A stretch of 64,000 nucleotides of DNA from Aminobacter anthyllidis (GTDB lineage: Bacteria; Pseudomonadota; Alphaproteobacteria; Rhizobiales; Rhizobiaceae). A model generated the notes under the pieces. The model did no database searches. It saw nothing but the letters and a program-made list of their open reading frames with translations, and was not told the origin of the DNA. Positions 57,266 to 64,000 of this stretch are shown one piece after another. The DNA lies in the NCBI RefSeq assembly GCF_018555685.1, contig NZ_JAFLWW010000008.1:1-64000 (forward strand), written 5' to 3'. The translations under genes were made by a program, and so were the position numbers. Every line of letters starts with the position of its first letter. The stretch's first letter is position 1.

Positions 57266-58921
57266 ATGACCTACGACTACATCATCACAGGTGCAGGTCC
57301 AGCCGGTTGCGTGCTTGCCAACCGGCTGAGTGAGGATTCGGATGTCCGCGTGCTGCTGCTCGAAGCGGGTGGCGGCGACTGGAACCCGCTGTTTCACATG
57401 CCGGCGGGTTTTGCCAAGATGACCAAGGGCGTGGCGAGCTGGGGCTGGGAGACCGTGCCGCAGAAGCATATGAAGAACCGCGTGCTGCGCTATACCCAGG
57501 CCAAGGTGATAGGCGGCGGTTCGAGCATTAACGCCCAGCTCTACACGCGCGGCAACGCCGCCGACTACGATCTGTGGGCGAGCGAGGACGGCTGCACCGG
57601 CTGGGACTACCGCTCGGTGCTGCCCTATTTCAAGCGTTCGGAAGACAATCAGCGCTTCGCCGATGACTATCATGGCTATGGCGGGCCGCTGGGCGTGTCG
57701 ATGCCGTCGGCGGCCTTGCCGATCTGCGACGCCTATATCCGCGCCGGCCAGGAGCTAGGCATTCCCTACAACCACGATTTCAACGGCAAGCAACAGGCTG
57801 GCGTCGGCTTCTACCAGCTGACCCAGCGCAACAAGCGGCGCTCTTCGGCTTCGATGGCCTATCTCAGCCCGATCAAGGACCGGCGCAACCTGACCGTCCG
57901 CCTGGGCGCGCGGGTGACGCGCATCGTGGTCGAAAAGGGCAGGGCCGCGGGCGTCGAAGTGGCGACCGGCAAGGGCACCGAGATCATTCGCGCCGAGCGC
58001 GAGGTCCTCGTATCCTCCGGCGCCATTGGCTCGCCCAAGTTGCTGCTCCAGTCGGGCATCGGCCCCGCCGATCACCTGAAGAGCGTCGGCGTTCCTGTGG
58101 TCCACGACCTCAAGGGCGTCGGCGAAAACATGCAGGATCATCTCGACCTGTTCGTGATCTCCGAATGCACGGGGGATCACACCTACGACAATGTCGCCAA
58201 GCTGCACCGCACGCTGTGGGCCGGGCTGCAATATGTGCTGTTTCGCACCGGGCCGGTGACGTCGAGCCTCTTTGAGACAGGCGGCTTCTGGTATGCCGAT
58301 CCCGATGCGCGTTCGCCCGACATCCAGTTCCATCTCGGTCTGGGCTCGGGCATCGAGGCCGGCGTCGCCAGGCTTAAGAACGCCGGCGTGACCCTGAATT
58401 CGGCCTATCTGCATCCGCGCTCGCGGGGCACGGTGCGGCTTGCCTCGAATGACCCGGCGGCAGCCCCGCTGATCGACCCGAACTACTGGAGCGATCCGCA
58501 CGACCGCAAGATGTCGATCGAAGGCCTGAGGATCGCGCGCGAGATCATGCAGCAGGCGGCACTCAAGCCCTTCGTCCTGGCCGAGCGGCTGCCGGGACCG
58601 GGCAAGGTCTCGGACGAGGACCTGTTCGAATATAGCTGTGCCAACGCCAAGACCGACCATCACCCCGTCGGCACCTGCAAGATGGGTACCGATGACATGG
58701 CCGTTGTCGACCTCGAACTCAAGGTGCGCGGCATCGAGGGCCTGCGCGTCTGCGACAGCTCGGTGATGCCGCGCGTGCCGTCCTGCAACACCAACGGCCC
58801 GACGATCATGATGGGCGAAAAGGGCGCCGACATCATCCGTAACCGCGATCCCCTGCCGCCAGCGATCTTCACCCACGAGCGCAACGACGCGCGGCCACGC
58901 GCCCGTGCCGAGGTGCGGTGA
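57266..58921 (+). CDS. GMC family FAD-dependent oxidoreductase 2 (choline dehydrogenase-like)
   Basis: This is a 551-aa flavoprotein of the choline/alcohol dehydrogenase class. DYIITGAGPAGCVLANRLS binds FAD; GGSSINAQLYTRGN is the second GMC signature. HHPVGTCKMG and SCNTNGPTIMMG hold the catalytic His and Asn. It oxidises a primary alcohol to aldehyde or acid. The ATG at 57266 begins the conserved fold; a TTG 12 bases upstream is possible. It is the last gene of the lacI operon; a hairpin follows. Confidence 0.92.
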   Translation: MTYDYIITGAGPAGCVLANRLSEDSDVRVLLLEAGGGDWNPLFHMPAGFAKMTKGVASWGWETVPQKHMKNRVLRYTQAKVIGGGSSINAQLYTRGNAADYDLWASEDGCTGWDYRSVLPYFKRSEDNQRFADDYHGYGGPLGVSMPSAALPICDAYIRAGQELGIPYNHDFNGKQQAGVGFYQLTQRNKRRSSASMAYLSPIKDRRNLTVRLGARVTRIVVEKGRAAGVEVATGKGTEIIRAEREVLVSSGAIGSPKLLLQSGIGPADHLKSVGVPVVHDLKGVGENMQDHLDLFVISECTGDHTYDNVAKLHRTLWAGLQYVLFRTGPVTSSLFETGGFWYADPDARSPDIQFHLGLGSGIEAGVARLKNAGVTLNSAYLHPRSRGTVRLASNDPAAAPLIDPNYWSDPHDRKMSIEGLRIAREIMQQAALKPFVLAERLPGPGKVSDEDLFEYSCANAKTDHHPVGTCKMGTDDMAVVDLELKVRGIEGLRVCDSSVMPRVPSCNTNGPTIMMGEKGADIIRNRDPLPPAIFTHERNDARPRARAEVR

Positions 58922-58950
58922 GCTGAGCCAAGCAATCTGGTCAAAGCGAA

Positions 58951-58979
58951 AGGCCACGGGCGCAAGGCGCCCGTGGCCT
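58951..58979. terminator. Hairpin between convergent genes
   Basis: AGGCCACGGGCGC and GCGCCCGTGGCCT form a perfect 13-bp stem around an AAG loop. It lies 29 bases past the GMC stop and 28 bases past the stop of the leftward DUF1344 gene, so it can end both transcripts although the T-tracts are weak. Confidence 0.75.
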
Positions 58980-59007
58980 GAATTGTATTTCTTCGAGAAG
59001 CAATCCG

Positions 59008-59250
59008 TTAGGGATTGACGAGGACGCTCGACACCTTGGTGCTGTCGCTCTTGTCCATCTCGACCGTAACCTTGGCGCCCGGCTTCACTTCAGGCGGCAC
59101 CGCGAGATCGGCGGGAATGGTGAAGCTCGTGCCATCCTCAAGCATGAGGACATGCGTTTCCGCGTTGTATTCCTTGACGACGCCATCGGCGGCGAAGGCG
59201 GGAAACAGCATGAAGCTTGCGGCGGCTGCGGCGAGAATGAATCTTTTCAT
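59008..59250 (-). CDS. DUF1344 family small secreted protein
   Basis: This is an 80-aa protein with a Sec signal peptide (residues 1-20, ending AFA). The mature part, ADGVVKEYNAETHVLMLEDG, then SFTIPADL and KPGAKVTVEMD, forms the small beta fold of DUF1344, found mainly in Rhizobiales and with no known function. The start is taken at the signal peptide; the frame is open 58 codons further upstream without family similarity. It is monocistronic. Confidence 0.87.
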   Translation of the reverse strand: MKRFILAAAAASFMLFPAFAADGVVKEYNAETHVLMLEDGTSFTIPADLAVPPEVKPGAKVTVEMDKSDSTKVSSVLVNP

Positions 59251-59445
59251 CAAAGTGCTCCTTGGTGTTTGGCAAAATGCCCAGTTTCTGCAGGGATTTG
59301 CTCCACCCCCAGGGTAGCTAAACCTTCGGTGCGAGGATCGGTTCCGGTGCCAAGCCGCCAATCTGAGTTGTGCTTGATTGGGCCGGTGTGCGGAAGAGCA
59401 CGAAAAATGCCGCACGCAGTTCATCGAACGCCGATAGCGCTCCGC

Positions 59446-60417
59446 TCAATCGATTTGGCCAATTGCCGCATGGCAGGCGACGTTGGCGCCGCTGGACGAA
59501 CGCTTCAGTTCCGGCCGCTCCTTGCTGCAGATATCCATCGCCAGCGGGCAGCGCGGGTGGAAGGTGCAGCCGCTCGGCGGGTTGAGCGGGCTTGGGATAT
59601 CGCCACCCAGAGGCGCGCGGTTGCGCTTCGGCGCCTCAAGGTCGGGCACGGTTTCGAGCAGCAGCCTGGTGTAGGGGTGCTGCGGATTTTCGAGGATGAT
59701 TTCGCTCGGACCCTCCTCGACGAGGCGGCCGAGATACATCACGCCGATGCGGTCGGTGAGATAGCGCACCACCGACAGATTGTGGCTGATGAACAAATAG
59801 GTCAGGCCCAGTTTCTGCTGCAAATCCTTGAGCAGGTTGAGCACCTGCGCCTGCACCGAAACGTCGAGTGCCGAGGTCGGCTCGTCGAGCAACAGCAGTT
59901 CGGCCTCGGCGGCGAGGGCGCGGGCGATCGAGATGCGCTGGCGCTGGCCGCCGGAGAACTCGTGCGGGTACTTGTCGGCATCGCTGGGCGCCAGGCCGAC
60001 AGTGACAAGCAGTTCGGCGATGCGCTTGCGGCGCTCAGTGCGGCCAAGCTTTCGCGCCACCGGCTCGAGGATGCTCTGGCCGATGCGCCAGCGCGGGTTC
60101 AGGCTGCCGACGGGATCCTGGAACACCATCTGCAGGCGGACACGCTCGCCGCCCGGCTTGCGGATTTCGACCGAACCGCTTGTCGGCCTTTCCAGGCCGG
60201 CGACGAGGCGAGCGACGGTCGACTTGCCGCAGCCGGATTCGCCGACCAGCGAGAAGGTGGTGCCGGGGCGGATCGCGAAGCTGACACCATCGACAGCCTT
60301 GACGCTGCGACGCGGCGCCCGGGTTACGAGGCGTTGCAGGAATGGCGCCGAGACGTCGAAGGTGCGGCCGAGATTGGCGACCTTGAGCAGGGGCAGTTCG
60401 GTGACGACTGCGTTCAT
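59446..60417 (-). CDS. Peptide/nickel-type ABC transporter ATP-binding protein (OppF/DppF-like)
   Basis: This is a 323-aa protein. Walker A is GESGCGKS (59-66), Walker B LLLLDEPTSALD, and the signature FSGGQRQR. The C-terminal Cys-rich segment SGCTFHPRCPLAMDIC is the oligopeptide transporter tail that may hold an iron-sulfur cluster. It is the only ATPase gene in this cluster, while importers of this type usually have two (D and F). Start overlaps the amidohydrolase stop (ATGA on the minus strand). Confidence 0.92.
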   Translation of the reverse strand: MNAVVTELPLLKVANLGRTFDVSAPFLQRLVTRAPRRSVKAVDGVSFAIRPGTTFSLVGESGCGKSTVARLVAGLERPTSGSVEIRKPGGERVRLQMVFQDPVGSLNPRWRIGQSILEPVARKLGRTERRKRIAELLVTVGLAPSDADKYPHEFSGGQRQRISIARALAAEAELLLLDEPTSALDVSVQAQVLNLLKDLQQKLGLTYLFISHNLSVVRYLTDRIGVMYLGRLVEEGPSEIILENPQHPYTRLLLETVPDLEAPKRNRAPLGGDIPSPLNPPSGCTFHPRCPLAMDICSKERPELKRSSSGANVACHAAIGQID

Positions 60418-61616
60418 GCGTCGCCACCGTCGATCCAGGCGCCGTCTTTGGCAACGATCAGGCCACGCTTGACCACAAGCGACCGCTTCGGCCGGTCGAC
60501 GACGATCTGGGCCAGGTTCTCGCCTTCGATCAGGACGAGGCTGCCGTCGCAACCGACTTCCAGCCCATGGCCGGCGAGGTCGAGCAGGTCGGCGCCGCGC
60601 CTGGTGCCCATGTCGAGCGCAGCGGTCAACTCGGCGTCGGTGCGGCAGTTGCTGCGCCACGACAGCAGCCAGCAGCGTTCGAGCATGTCGCCATTGCCAT
60701 GCGGGTTCCAGGTGTCGCGCAAGGAGTCCGAGGCCACCGCGCAACGGACACCGTACTCGGCGAGCTCGAACATCGGCGGGAAGGGGATGTCGCCCGGAAC
60801 CGCCGAGATGATGCCGATGCCGGCCTCCGCCAGCAGGTCCATCATGCGGGCGAGCTCGTCGCGCGACGCCGTGCCGAGGCAGAAGGCATGGCTGACGATG
60901 ACCTTGTCCTGCATGCCGAGCGCCCTGGCGCGTTCGGCGATCAGGCCGAGTTCGTAGAGACCGAGCTCGCCGCGCTCATGCAGATGGATGTCGATCTTGG
61001 CCTGCTTGCGATGGGCGATGTCGAAGATGGTGTCGAGGTGACCCTTGGCGTCGCCGTCGACGCTGGCAGGGTCGATGCCGCCGATGATCGAGGCGCCTTC
61101 GTCGAGAGCGGCTTCCATCAACTCCGCGGTGCCCGGCTCGATCAGCATGCCGAGCTGCGGGAAGGCGACGATTTCGAGGTCGACGGCGTGCTTGGTCTTT
61201 TCCCAGGCGGCGAGCACGCCATGCAGATTGTCGAGCTTGTATTCGGGCGAGATGTCGACATGGCTGCGGATATGGGTCGAGCCGTTGGCGACGCATTGGC
61301 GTATGAGATTGCCGGCGCGCTCGGTGACCGACCATGGCAAGCTGCGGCGGATCTCGACCTCGTTGTCGATCATCGCACGGAGCGAATCTGGGACGTTGAT
61401 GCCGTGCCAGGGCAGGCCCCACAGGATTTTGTCGAGATGGACGTGTGCCTCGACGAAGGGCGCGATGGCGATCGCGCCCTTGCCGTCGATGACCTTGATG
61501 CCGTCGCGAGTTGCCTTGACGTCAGTGCCGATGGCCGAGATGCGGCCATTCTCGATCAGTATGTTACTGGCTGTCCCGGCGTCGGGGCGGACATTGGTGA
61601 GCAGAAGGTCGGTCAT
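60414..61616 (-). CDS. Amidohydrolase, cytosine deaminase-like
   Basis: This is a 400-aa metal-dependent hydrolase. AHVHLDK gives metal ligands His58 and His60; HLHE gives His211 and Glu214; SHAFCLG gives His243; and ASDSLRD gives Asp297. This spacing is close to that of cytosine deaminase CodA, and the HVHLDK form also occurs in triazine-type aminohydrolases. It probably deaminates or hydrolyses an N-heterocycle or amide brought in by the importer in whose operon it lies. Confidence 0.88.
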   Translation of the reverse strand: MTDLLLTNVRPDAGTASNILIENGRISAIGTDVKATRDGIKVIDGKGAIAIAPFVEAHVHLDKILWGLPWHGINVPDSLRAMIDNEVEIRRSLPWSVTERAGNLIRQCVANGSTHIRSHVDISPEYKLDNLHGVLAAWEKTKHAVDLEIVAFPQLGMLIEPGTAELMEAALDEGASIIGGIDPASVDGDAKGHLDTIFDIAHRKQAKIDIHLHERGELGLYELGLIAERARALGMQDKVIVSHAFCLGTASRDELARMMDLLAEAGIGIISAVPGDIPFPPMFELAEYGVRCAVASDSLRDTWNPHGNGDMLERCWLLSWRSNCRTDAELTAALDMGTRRGADLLDLAGHGLEVGCDGSLVLIEGENLAQIVVDRPKRSLVVKRGLIVAKDGAWIDGGDA

Positions 61617-61633
61617 GATGCGGTTCCGTGGTC

Positions 61634-62557
61634 TTAGCGGAGGCGAGGATTGAGCACGTCGCGCAGCCAGTCGCCGACGATGTTGACGGCCAGCACCAGA
61701 AGCACAAGTGCCGCGCCGGGGAAGAGCGAGATCCACCATTCGCCTGACAGCAGCAGGTCGTTGCCGGCGCGGATCAGGGTTCCGAGCGAGGGTTGCGACG
61801 GCGGCATGCCGAGGCCGAGGAACGACAAAATTGCTTCGGTGAGGATGGCGACGCCGAGGCCGAGCGTGGCCAGAACCAGCACCGGGCCGATGGTGTTGGG
61901 CAGGATATGGGTAAGCAGGATGCGCACGCCGCCGACCTGGCTGATACGGGCGGCTGCGACATAGTCCTTGCGGCGCTCGATCATGGTGGCGGCGCGTACG
62001 GTACGGGCGAACTGCACCCAATCGGCGACGCCGATGGCCAGGATGACGACGTAAAAGCGCATCTCCTCGCGCATGCCGATCGGCATGACGATCTTGGCGA
62101 CGCCGTCGATGAAGAAGGCGATCATGATCGTGGGGAAGCTGAGCTGGATGTCGCCGAGCCGCATGATGACGGTATCGACCCAGCCGCCGAGATAACCGGC
62201 GATCAGGCCAAGCGCCACGCCGATGGTCATCGAGGAGGCAACGGCGGCGATGCCGACCAGGATCGACACGCGCATGCCGTAGAAGATGGTTGAGAGGATG
62301 TCGCGGCCCTGCTCGTCGGTGCCGAGCAGGTAGGTCGAGGTGCCGCCGTCAATCCACACCGGCGGCAAGCGCGCATCCATGATGTTGAGCGTTGCCGGAT
62401 CGAAAGGATTGTGCGGGGCGATCAGGCTGGCAGCTGCGGCGCAGAACACCAGAACGACGAGCACGATCGCGGCGAAGATGACCGGCGGCGAGTTCCTGAA
62501 GCGCCAGGCCAGTTCGCTGTTGCCGAGGGCTTTGAGTCTGAGGACAAGCTGGTTCAT
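61634..62557 (-). CDS. Peptide/nickel-type ABC transporter permease (DppC/OppC-like)
   Basis: This is a 307-aa inner-membrane protein with six expected spans. LLGTDEQGRDILSTIFYG is the typical DppC N-terminal periplasmic signature, and the EAA loop lies near KDYVAAARISQVGGVRILLTHIL (part). It forms the channel with the DppB-like protein. Start overlaps that gene's stop (ATGA on the minus strand). Confidence 0.93.
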   Translation of the reverse strand: MNQLVLRLKALGNSELAWRFRNSPPVIFAAIVLVVLVFCAAAASLIAPHNPFDPATLNIMDARLPPVWIDGGTSTYLLGTDEQGRDILSTIFYGMRVSILVGIAAVASSMTIGVALGLIAGYLGGWVDTVIMRLGDIQLSFPTIMIAFFIDGVAKIVMPIGMREEMRFYVVILAIGVADWVQFARTVRAATMIERRKDYVAAARISQVGGVRILLTHILPNTIGPVLVLATLGLGVAILTEAILSFLGLGMPPSQPSLGTLIRAGNDLLLSGEWWISLFPGAALVLLVLAVNIVGDWLRDVLNPRLR

Positions 62558-63519
62558 TTTGCACGCAACCTTGGATCGACAGCGAGATAGATCAGGTCGA
62601 CGATCAGGTTGATCGTGACGAAGCTGAAGCCGACAAAGGCGAGATAGGCCGCCATGACGGGGAAGTCGGCGAATTCGATGGCCTGCAGGATCAGCATGCC
62701 CATGCCGGGCCACTGGAACACCGCCTCGACGACGATGGCGAAGGCGATCAGCGAGCCGATCTGCAGGCCGGTGATGGTGATGACTGGCAGCAGGCTGTTG
62801 CGCAGCGCGTGCGTCAGATAGACGGCGCGATCGGAGAGGCCGCGGGCGCGGGCGAACTTGACGAAATCGGTGCGTATCACCTCAAGCATCTCGCCACGCA
62901 CAAGCCGCATGATCATCGACACCTGGAACACGGCCAGCGTGATTGTCGGCATGATCAGCGCTTTGAGTCCCGATGTGGTGAGCATGCCGGTCGTCCACCA
63001 ACCGAGCTTGACGACCTCGCCGCGGCCAAAGGCCGAGAGCCAGCGCAGCTCGACGGAAAAGACCAGGATCAGCAGCATGCCGATCAGGAACTGCGGCATC
63101 GAGATGCCGAGCAGCGACCCGAACTGCAGGCTGCGACTGAGCAGGCCGCGTGGCTTGAGCGCGGTGTAGACGCCCATCGGGATGCCGACGGCAAGGGCGA
63201 TGATGGTGGCGCAAAGAACCAGCTCCAGCGTCGCCGGCAGCCGGGCGAGTATCAGGTCGACCACAGGCTGGCGGTTGCGATAGGAGACGCCGAAGTCGCC
63301 GACCACCGCGCGTTCGACGAAGCGCCAGAACTGGACGAATGTCGACTGATCGAGGCCGAGTGCGACCCGCAGTTCATCACGCTGGGCAAGCGTGGCGTTG
63401 ACGCCGAGGATGTTGTTCACCGGGTCGCCAAGGAAGTTGAAGATCGAAAACGAAAGTGCCGACACCACCAGCATCACGAGGATGACGCTGGTCAGTCGCG
63501 TGGCGAGCAAGGAAATCAT
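62554..63519 (-). CDS. Peptide/nickel-type ABC transporter permease (DppB/OppB-like)
   Basis: This is a 321-aa inner-membrane protein with six expected spans. The N-terminal span (LTSVILVMLVVSALSFSIFN) and VPMGVYTALKPRG-like segment later are typical of DppB. The EAA-like loop is in DFVKFARARGLSDRAVYLTHAL. It is the first permease gene after the binding-protein gene in the leftward operon. Confidence 0.92.
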   Translation of the reverse strand: MISLLATRLTSVILVMLVVSALSFSIFNFLGDPVNNILGVNATLAQRDELRVALGLDQSTFVQFWRFVERAVVGDFGVSYRNRQPVVDLILARLPATLELVLCATIIALAVGIPMGVYTALKPRGLLSRSLQFGSLLGISMPQFLIGMLLILVFSVELRWLSAFGRGEVVKLGWWTTGMLTTSGLKALIMPTITLAVFQVSMIMRLVRGEMLEVIRTDFVKFARARGLSDRAVYLTHALRNSLLPVITITGLQIGSLIAFAIVVEAVFQWPGMGMLILQAIEFADFPVMAAYLAFVGFSFVTINLIVDLIYLAVDPRLRAK

Positions 63520-63540
63520 CTCAGCCTCTGAAACGGAGAG

Positions 63541-63566
63541 AGGCCGGGCGCGCGTGCGCCCAGCCT
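63541..63566 (-). other. Hairpin between binding-protein and permease genes
   Basis: An 11-bp stem with one mismatch (AGGC, then GGGCGC, pairing with GCGCCC and GCCT) closes a four-base loop. It lies 12 bases past the binding-protein stop and could stabilise that part of the mRNA. Confidence 0.6.
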
Positions 63567-63577
63567 CCGATCAATCG

Positions 63578-64000
63578 TCAGTCCATCGTGTAGTACCAGA
63601 ACCGCGTATACTCGTCGGCCGGTACGATGGCGTGGACCTTGTCGCTCATGCCCCAGGTCAGGAACTGCTGGTGCAGCATGATCTTGCCGACCTCGTCGCG
63701 ATGCAGCTTCATAACTTCGGAGATCATCTCCTGGCGCTTTTCCGAATCGTATTCGGTGCCGATCTGCGGGATCAGCTCATCGACCCGGGCGTTGGAATAG
63801 CCCTTCGGGTTCCAGGCGCCGAGGTCGCCGGTGGGCGTATGGAAGGTTGCCGAGATGATGTTGTAGGCGTCGAGCGTCGGCAGGCCGGCCCAGCCCAGCA
63901 TGTAGAAGGAATACTTGCCGGCCGGCAGTTCGGTGTCGAACTGCACGGGTGGGTGCATCGTCAACTGCGCCTTGATACCGACCTTGGCAAGCATGCCAAC
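63578..64000 (-). CDS. Peptide/nickel-type ABC substrate-binding protein, C-terminal part (partial)
   Basis: Only the last 140 or so residues lie in the window; the gene continues past the right edge. WAGLPTLDAYNIISATFHT and KGYSNARVDELI are typical of the C-terminal lobe of DppA/OppA-like (SBP_bac_5) proteins. It heads the leftward operon with two permeases, an amidohydrolase and one ATPase. The ligand is unknown; the amidohydrolase suggests a nitrogen compound rather than a peptide. Confidence 0.87.
   Translation of the reverse strand, partial: VGMLAKVGIKAQLTMHPPVQFDTELPAGKYSFYMLGWAGLPTLDAYNIISATFHTPTGDLGAWNPKGYSNARVDELIPQIGTEYDSEKRQEMISEVMKLHRDEVGKIMLHQQFLTWGMSDKVHAIVPADEYTRFWYYTMD

Overview
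The window is a GC-rich, densely coding stretch of what looks like a Rhizobiales chromosome or large replicon, of Mesorhizobium or Aminobacter type. The signs are DUF992, DUF1344 and DUF993 family proteins, a soxBDAG sarcosine oxidase operon, many ABC importers, rhizobial-style extragenic palindromes, and an S21 protein with an Ala/Pro-rich tail. I saw no rRNA, tRNA, transposase, prophage or CRISPR array. The genus is an inference.

1-11.4 kb is housekeeping and assorted genes: the tail of pntB with its terminator, a membrane alpha/beta-hydrolase, a LysE exporter, a DUF992 protein, a quinone reductase, a TPR lipoprotein, rpsU, a secreted GH5 glycosidase, a divergent DUF2000/AraC pair, a fosmidomycin-resistance-type MFS pump, and a leftward SDR-flavodoxin-ECF41 sigma module. 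A promoter of the ECF41 type lies in front of the flavodoxin gene.

11.6-17.2 kb is soxB-X-soxD-soxA-soxG for sarcosine oxidation, with an unrecognised 144-aa gene X inserted between soxB and soxD. 17.3-24.8 kb holds small unknown proteins, a TetR regulator, a MaoC hydratase, an RND pump with its adaptor but no outer-membrane channel, and an RpiR regulator.

25-43 kb is an amine-centred region. The first part encodes an N-formylglutamate-amidohydrolase family protein, an APC permease, a PuuA-like glutamine-synthetase family ligase, an aldehyde dehydrogenase and an iron alcohol dehydrogenase. Together these fit a gamma-glutamylation route for an amino alcohol. Then come an Fe/polyamine-type ABC importer, a LysR regulator with a T-N11-A site, and a set resembling ydcSTUVW (polyamine ABC importer plus gamma-aminobutyraldehyde dehydrogenase).

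43.1-58.9 kb is the most intriguing part. A DUF993 aldolase-like gene diverges from a very long co-directional run of 12 genes: lacI, Gfo/Idh/MocA, CoA-transferase, enoyl-CoA hydratase, aldehyde dehydrogenase, a CUT1 sugar importer, a GMC flavoprotein, an SDR and a second GMC flavoprotein. A perfect LacI-type palindrome sits inside the lacI promoter and a degenerate copy lies before the DUF993 gene. I do not know a described pathway with this gene set; the substrate is unknown.

59-64 kb holds a DUF1344 protein and a leftward peptide/nickel-type ABC operon (substrate-binding protein, two permeases, one ATPase) with a cytosine-deaminase-like amidohydrolase where the second ATPase gene would normally be.
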